Origin: JAEUJM01 sp041908445
GTDB lineage: Bacteria > Actinomycetota > Acidimicrobiia > Acidimicrobiales > DATDAH01
DNA length: 64,000 nt
Reading direction: 5' to 3'
Assembly (NCBI GenBank): GCA_041908445.1
Contig: JAYRFK010000040.1
Location: forward strand, 110,160 to 174,159
Position 1 is the stretch's first letter, and every line of letters starts with the position of its first letter. This document shows, one piece after another, positions 59,407 to 64,000 of this stretch. The notes under the pieces are model-generated. The model saw only the letters and a program-made list of their open reading frames with translations, was not told where the DNA came from and did not search any database. A program made the translations under genes and the position numbers.

Positions 59407-60155
59407 CCACCCCCACTGCCACCGCCGTCGACGCGGTCGCGCCCGTCGACCACCGCGAGGCGATGGCCCTCGCCGCCACGGAGTACCAGCGTTTCGGCGC
59501 ACTGCTCCACGAGCTCGGCCCCGACGAGTGGACCGCCGCGACCGACTGCCCGGCCTGGGACGTCCGGGCCATGGTGGCCCACGTCGTCGGCGCCATGGCG
59601 GGCAACGCCTCGATGCGCGAGAACCTGCGCCAGCTCCGTCTCGCCCGCAAGGGCGACGGCCCGCTCGTGGACGAGCTGAGCGCGCTGCAGGTCCTCGACC
59701 GCCGCGACGCCACGCCCGCGGCGCTCGTCGCCGAGTACGACCGCCTCGCCACGCCGGCGGTGAAGGGGCGCCGCCGGGTCCCGGGGCCCGTCCGGTCGCT
59801 GGCCCGGCTCCCGGTCGAGATGCCCTACGGCACCGAGACCTGGACGCTCGGGTACCTGATCGACACCATCTACACGCGCGACGTGTGGATGCACCGGGTC
59901 GACATCGCCCGGGCCACGGGCCACGACCTCGTGCTCACCGCCGACCACGACGGGCGGCTCGTCGCCGACGTGGTGGCCGAGTGGGCCCGCCGCCACGGCC
60001 GCCCGTTCACCCTCGTCCTCGACGGCCCCGCCGGCGGCACGTTCACCGCACCCGGCGACGGCCCGGAGCTCCGCCTCGACGCGGTCGAGTTCGCCTGCAT
60101 CGTCGCCGGGCGCGCCGAGGGCGACGACCTGCTCGCCACCCCGGTCGCGTTCTGA
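59403..60155 (+). CDS. Maleylpyruvate isomerase-family mycothiol-dependent enzyme
   Basis: A 250-residue DinB-fold protein with the MDMPI N-terminal domain (FGALLHELGPDEWTAATDCPAWDVRAMVAHVVG), whose His residues bind metal, and a C-terminal domain (FTLVLDGPAGGTFTAPG). Such enzymes use mycothiol for isomerisation or conjugation of small electrophiles. GTG start overlaps the TetR stop by 4 nt. Confidence 0.87.
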   Translation: MTTPTATAVDAVAPVDHREAMALAATEYQRFGALLHELGPDEWTAATDCPAWDVRAMVAHVVGAMAGNASMRENLRQLRLARKGDGPLVDELSALQVLDRRDATPAALVAEYDRLATPAVKGRRRVPGPVRSLARLPVEMPYGTETWTLGYLIDTIYTRDVWMHRVDIARATGHDLVLTADHDGRLVADVVAEWARRHGRPFTLVLDGPAGGTFTAPGDGPELRLDAVEFACIVAGRAEGDDLLATPVAF

Positions 60156-60182
60156 CCGAGGTCCGCGGCCGGGCGGGCCGGC

Positions 60183-61346
60183 TCAGGCCAGCCCGGCCTC
60201 CTCGGCCCGCTTCAGCAGGCCGCGGGCGATGACGATGCGCTGGATCTCGTTGGTGCCCTCCCCGATGATCATCAGCGGGGCGTCCCGGTAGTAGCGCTCG
60301 ACGGGGAACTCGGTGGTGTAGCCGTAGCCGCCGTGGACCCGGAGCGCCTCGGTCGCGATCTCGAAGGCCGACTCCGAGGCGAACAGCTTGGCCATGCCCG
60401 CCTCCACGTCGGCCCGCTCGCCCCGGTCGAACTTCTCGGCCGCGCTCTTCACCAGCAGGCGCGAGGCCTCGAGCTTGGTGGCCATGTCGGCCAGCTTGAA
60501 CTGGATGGCCTGGTGCTTGGCGATGGGCACGCCGAAGGTCTCGCGCTCCTGGGCGTAGGCGAAGGCGGCGTCGTAGGCGGCCCGGCCGACGCCGACGGCC
60601 CGGGCGGCGATGTTGATGCGGCCGAGCTCGAGCGAGCTGAGGATGAAGTGCAGGCCCCGGCCGAGGCCGTCGGGGCCGCCGAGCACGTTGGCCGCCGGGA
60701 TCCGGTGGTCCGTGTAGGTCATCTCCACCGTCTCGATGCCCTTGTAGCCGAGCTTGTCGATGTGGCGGCTGACGCCGATCCCCTCGAACGAGGGCCCGGG
60801 CTCCTTCTCGACGATGAAGCAGGTGATGCCCTCGGGGGTGCGGGCCGCGAGGGCGACGATGCCGGCCCGCTCGCCGTTGGTGACCCACATCTTCGTGCCG
60901 TTGACCACGTACTCGTCGCCGTCGGGCACGGCCTTGGCCCGGAGGGCCTGGGTGTCGCTGCCGGCGTCGGGCTCGCTCAGCGAGAACGCCGCCCGGACCT
61001 CCCCCGTCGCCAGGCGGGGCAGCCAGCGGGCCCGCTGCTCCTCGGTGCCGAACCGCTTGATCAGGTTCGAGGCGATCATGTGGGTGTTGAGCACGCCCGA
61101 CAGGGTCATCCAGCCGTAGGCCAGCTCCTCGATGATGCGGGCGTAGGTCATGACGTCGAGGTCGAGGCCCCCGTACTCGGCCGGGATGGTGGCGCCGAAC
61201 AGGCCGAACTCGCGCATCTGGGCCACGAGCGCCTCGGGGTAGGCGTCGGCGTGCTCGAGGTCGGACGCGACGGGCAGGACGTCCTTGCGCACCCACGTCC
61301 GGATGGTGCCGACGAGCTCGTCGGCGAGGTCTTGGTCTGTCGCCAT
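60183..61346 (-). CDS. Acyl-CoA dehydrogenase
   Basis: A 387-residue FAD-dependent enzyme of the ACAD family: FSLSEPDAGSD, KMWVTNGERA, the FAD-contact helix ERETFGVPIAKHQAIQFKLADM and the end LRVHGGYGYTTEFPVERYYRDAPLMIIGEGTNEIQR, in which Glu of EGTNE is the usual catalytic base. It would oxidise short or branched acyl-CoA. The ATG at 61346 lies 7 nt after TACGAT. Confidence 0.95.
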   Translation of the reverse strand: MATDQDLADELVGTIRTWVRKDVLPVASDLEHADAYPEALVAQMREFGLFGATIPAEYGGLDLDVMTYARIIEELAYGWMTLSGVLNTHMIASNLIKRFGTEEQRARWLPRLATGEVRAAFSLSEPDAGSDTQALRAKAVPDGDEYVVNGTKMWVTNGERAGIVALAARTPEGITCFIVEKEPGPSFEGIGVSRHIDKLGYKGIETVEMTYTDHRIPAANVLGGPDGLGRGLHFILSSLELGRINIAARAVGVGRAAYDAAFAYAQERETFGVPIAKHQAIQFKLADMATKLEASRLLVKSAAEKFDRGERADVEAGMAKLFASESAFEIATEALRVHGGYGYTTEFPVERYYRDAPLMIIGEGTNEIQRIVIARGLLKRAEEAGLA

Positions 61347-61353
61347 GGCGGCG

Positions 61354-61406
61354 ATCGTAGGTGCCGGAACGGGACGTGGACGCCTCCACCCCGGCTCCGC
61401 TACTGT
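61354..61406. promoter_or_regulatory. Divergent promoters of acyl-CoA dehydrogenase and MMPL genes
   Basis: Minus-strand TACGAT at 61354-61359 gives a leaderless start. Plus-strand TACTGT at 61401-61406 is 43 nt before the MMPL ATG, which has AAGGCGGGG as Shine-Dalgarno. No KstR-type site between them. Confidence 0.5.
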
Positions 61407-61449
61407 CGCCGACGCACCCGGGGGAACGACGAACGGAAGGCGGGGATCG

Positions 61450-63930
61450 ATGCAGCGGTTCTGGATGAGGCTGGCCGTCTGGCTGGGCAAGCACGCCGGG
61501 CTGGTGGCCCTCCTGGGCCTGCTCGTGACCCTGGTCCTCGGGTTCGGCATCACCCGGCTCGAGTTCCAGACCGGCCAGGACAGCTACTTCAACAAGAGCG
61601 ACCAGGTCTACAAGGACAGCGTCGCCTACCAGGACCTGTTCGGCGGCCAGGCGATGCTCACCCTCGTCACCATGGACGAGGGCCACACGGTCGACGAGCT
61701 CTTCACCGAGGAGAACCGGGCCAAGTTCACCGACGTGGCGGAGCAGCTCCGGGCCGACGGGAGCATCGAGACGGTGATCACCCCCGTCGACGTCATGGAC
61801 TTCAACGACGCCCTCGTCTCGAGCGACAGCGGCGACGTCACCCAGAGCGTGGCCGGCCAGGCGCTGCTGCGGGCCACCACCGAGGACCCGACCGAGGAGG
61901 GGCGCGCCGCGCGCCAGGCCGATGCGGTGGCCACCCTCGAGCGGATCAACGCCATCCCGCCGGACGAGCGCAACCTCGACAACCCCGAGTTCGTCGACTT
62001 CCTCCTGCGGGACAACGAGGGGGAGATCCGCCTCGCCCTGCGGTCCTTCTTCCCGGACGACACCCACGCCCAGATGGTCACCCGCCTCGTCGGCAACGCC
62101 TCGATCGACGAGGAGGGCGCCGGCGCCGACGTGACCCAGGAGGCGGCAGGCCAGCTCGAGTTCGACAACGCCTCGGTGGTCACCACCGGCGCCCCGGTGC
62201 TGCTGCAGGACATCAACGACTACCTGACCGGCGGCATGCTCACCCTGGGCGCGATCGCCGCCACGATCATGGTGATCATCCTGCTGATCTTCTTCGACGT
62301 GCGGTGGCGCCTGCTGCCGCTCGGCGTGATCATCGTCGGCCTCGTCTGGGCCTTCGGCGCCGCCGGCTTCCTCGGCATCCCCCTCACCATCGTCACCATC
62401 GCCGGCCTCCCCGTGATGATGGGCATCGGCATCGACTACGCGATCCAGATGCACGCCCGGGTGGAGGAGGAGGTCGTCATCGACCACATGCGCCACCCGA
62501 TCCAGGAGACGGCGCGCAACCTGTGCCCGGCCCTCCTGGTCGTGACCTTCGACGCGGTGTTCGCCTTCTGCGCCCTGCAGTTCGCCAAGGTCCCGATGAT
62601 CCGGGACTTCGGCCTGCTCCTGGCGGTCGGCATCGCGGTGATCTGCGTCTGCAGCATCATCGTGCCCCTGGCCTCGCTCGGCATCCGCGAGTTCAAGTCG
62701 CCCACCAAGGGCCGGGACTTCCGTGAGGGCCCGCTCGGCCGCCTCGTGATCTGGATGGGCTCGGTGCCCGGGTGGTTCGCCATCCCCCTCGCCATCGCCA
62801 GCATCGCCATCTTCTTCGGCGGCATGGCCGTCGAGGACGACCTGACCCTGCAGACCGACCCGATCAAGTGGGTCAACCAGGACACGCAGGTCATCCGTGA
62901 CATCGACACCCTCGACCGCGAGGTGGGCAGCTCGAGCGAGCTCGGCATCTTCATCCAGAGCGACGACGTCTTCAGCGACGAGAACGTGACCTTCCTCCAC
63001 GAGTTCACCCAGGAGCAGCTCGGCCAGTACCCCGACGACCTGATCACCTCGTCGAGCATGGTGGCCACGGTGAGCGACCTGCTCGTCGTGCCGGGCGCGT
63101 CCTCGGTCGCACCGACCGGCGAGGAGGTGCAGGCCGCCTACGACGTGGCACCCCCCGACATCCAGGAATCCCTCGTCTCGTCGGACGGTCAGGCCATGAA
63201 CCTCATCTTCCGCACCGGCCCCAGCGCGCTCGAGGAGCGCGCCAAGGTCGTCGACGAGATCGAGGCCACGGTCGACCCGCCCGCGGGCATCCAGGCCACC
63301 CCGTCGGGCCTCGCCGTGGTGGGCGTCGGCCTGCTCAAGAACCTCGAGGCCAACCGCATCGAGCTCACCTACCTCGCGCTGCTGTTCGTCTTCCTGTTCC
63401 TCACCATCCGGATGCGCAGCGTGGTGCGGTCCCTCCTCTCCCTCGTGCCGGTGCTCATCGCCGTGGGCACCGCGTCGCTCGTGGCCTGGGTCTTCGACCT
63501 GAAGCTCAGCCCCATGACCGCGATCGGCGGACCGCTCGTCATCGCCGCCTGCACGGAGTTCACCTCGCTGATCCTGTTGCGGTTCGTGGAGGAGCGGGAG
63601 CGCGGCGCCTCGCCACGCGAGGCCGTCGACACCGCGGCCGGACGGACGGGCCGGGCCTTCATCGTGTCGGCCATGACCGCCGTCGCCGGCGTGGCGGTCA
63701 TCGCCACCTCGTCGCTGCCCCTGCTGCGGGACTTCGGCATCCTCGTGGCCATGAACGTGGCCGTCGCGCTGTTCAGCGCCCTGGTGGTGCTGCCGCCGAT
63801 GCTGGTCTGGGCCGACAGCCGCAAGCACGCCTGGGTCTCGAAGGGCCTGGCCAAGCCCGACCGGGTGGTCGAGTACGTCCCCACCCCGCCCCGACCCAAC
63901 GACCCGGACGGCGCCCCCGCCCGCGTCTGA
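61450..63930 (+). CDS. MMPL/RND-family transporter
   Basis: An 826-residue membrane transporter built of two similar halves, each with one helix (residues 14-34 and about 435-460), a large extracytoplasmic domain and five helices. The GIGIDYAIQMHARVEEE segment in helix 4 carries the Asp-Tyr pair used for proton coupling in MmpL proteins; in the second half the matching place reads CTEFTSLILLRFVEERE. The family moves lipids or hopanoids to the envelope (MmpL, HpnN). Substrate unknown; the lipid-rich neighbourhood fits. Confidence 0.92.
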   Translation: MQRFWMRLAVWLGKHAGLVALLGLLVTLVLGFGITRLEFQTGQDSYFNKSDQVYKDSVAYQDLFGGQAMLTLVTMDEGHTVDELFTEENRAKFTDVAEQLRADGSIETVITPVDVMDFNDALVSSDSGDVTQSVAGQALLRATTEDPTEEGRAARQADAVATLERINAIPPDERNLDNPEFVDFLLRDNEGEIRLALRSFFPDDTHAQMVTRLVGNASIDEEGAGADVTQEAAGQLEFDNASVVTTGAPVLLQDINDYLTGGMLTLGAIAATIMVIILLIFFDVRWRLLPLGVIIVGLVWAFGAAGFLGIPLTIVTIAGLPVMMGIGIDYAIQMHARVEEEVVIDHMRHPIQETARNLCPALLVVTFDAVFAFCALQFAKVPMIRDFGLLLAVGIAVICVCSIIVPLASLGIREFKSPTKGRDFREGPLGRLVIWMGSVPGWFAIPLAIASIAIFFGGMAVEDDLTLQTDPIKWVNQDTQVIRDIDTLDREVGSSSELGIFIQSDDVFSDENVTFLHEFTQEQLGQYPDDLITSSSMVATVSDLLVVPGASSVAPTGEEVQAAYDVAPPDIQESLVSSDGQAMNLIFRTGPSALEERAKVVDEIEATVDPPAGIQATPSGLAVVGVGLLKNLEANRIELTYLALLFVFLFLTIRMRSVVRSLLSLVPVLIAVGTASLVAWVFDLKLSPMTAIGGPLVIAACTEFTSLILLRFVEERERGASPREAVDTAAGRTGRAFIVSAMTAVAGVAVIATSSLPLLRDFGILVAMNVAVALFSALVVLPPMLVWADSRKHAWVSKGLAKPDRVVEYVPTPPRPNDPDGAPARV

Positions 63931-63938
63931 CCTCAGCA

Positions 63939-63955
63939 CCCCGCCGGACGCGGGG
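63939..63955 (+). terminator. Hairpin after the MMPL gene
   Basis: CCCCGC / GCGGGG stem with loop cggac, 9 nt after the stop. The following bases are unreliable. Confidence 0.35.
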
Positions 63956-63960
63956 CGGGG

Positions 63961-64000
63961 GCCCCCCCCGGGGGGGGGGGGGGGGGGGGGGGCGCGGGGG
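63961..64000. other. Low-quality contig end
   Basis: Eight C, then a run of 23 G (63970-63992), then GC-only bases. This looks like a sequencing or assembly artefact rather than biology. Confidence 0.7.

Noticed and set aside
1..64000. tRNA, rRNA, riboswitch, CRISPR array, insertion sequence or prophage
   Set aside because: No tRNA T-loop pattern, no regularly spaced repeats, and no transposase, integrase or phage structural protein among the recognisable products.

Overview
The window is 64 kb of very GC-rich, gene-dense actinobacterial DNA with no rRNA, tRNA, CRISPR array or insertion sequence that I can see. The affiliation rests on a 27-codon gene for the actinobacterial ribosomal protein bL37, a mycothiol-dependent maleylpyruvate-isomerase-type enzyme, a wax ester synthase/DGAT, a KstR-like TetR regulator and Ltp/DUF35 gene pairs of the mycobacterial type. 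The style (extreme GC, many leaderless genes) suggests class Acidimicrobiia, but that is inference. The right end runs into a 23-G homopolymer that looks like a contig-end artefact.

Layout. 1-6.9 kb: start of an exported protein, tatD, metG, rmuC and a large secreted delta-60-repeat protein. 7-13.9 kb: housekeeping and small proteins (rsmI, a CBU_0592-like membrane protein, DUF192, HNH, ychF, a PHP phosphoesterase, an N-terminally short DUF559 protein, a zinc-ribbon protein, an alpha/beta hydrolase, bL37). 13.7-18.4 kb: two divergent serine peptidases/hydrolases. 18.5-26.1 kb: a signalling block with an MBL-fold protein, a cyclic-nucleotide-binding protein, a receiver/HTH-like/nucleotidyl-cyclase fusion, an orphan ABC ATPase, a membrane histidine kinase, a lone receiver and a NarL-type regulator that is a paralogue of the cyclase fusion. 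26.1-36 kb: a phytoene-desaturase-like oxidoreductase, a queuosine-precursor-type transporter, an envelope cluster (LysM protein, DUF4157, VOC, membrane sulfatase-like protein), a SnoaL protein, a dienoyl-CoA-isomerase-like protein and a PfkB kinase. 36-45.7 kb: an M1 aminopeptidase, a phosphoesterase, a secreted protein, the lysoplasmalogenase/ferredoxin-reductase/ferredoxin cluster, a haloalkane-dehalogenase-like hydrolase and PhoD.

45.7-64 kb is lipid-centred. A five-gene operon (alcohol dehydrogenase, two DUF35 proteins, two thiolase-fold proteins lacking the usual catalytic Cys and GHP His) is divergent from an acyl-CoA synthetase. Between them lies an 18-bp palindrome matching the KstR consensus and spanning both -10 elements. 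A KstR-like TetR gene lies 3.4 kb away. Then come a PIN/Phd-type toxin-antitoxin pair, a BrkB-like membrane protein, an esterase and wax ester synthase sharing a 17-bp bidirectional promoter, a cupredoxin-like lipoprotein, another TetR regulator with a mycothiol-dependent enzyme, an acyl-CoA dehydrogenase and an MMPL/RND transporter.

A theme throughout is transcription without leaders: about twenty genes have a TANNNT-like -10 hexamer 5-9 nt before an ATG or GTG. Twice the stop codon of the upstream gene is itself part of that hexamer. Two candidate systems stand out: the branched kinase / paralogous regulators / cyclase / cNMP-binding circuit at 18.5-26.1 kb, and the KstR-type island at 45.7-54.5 kb.
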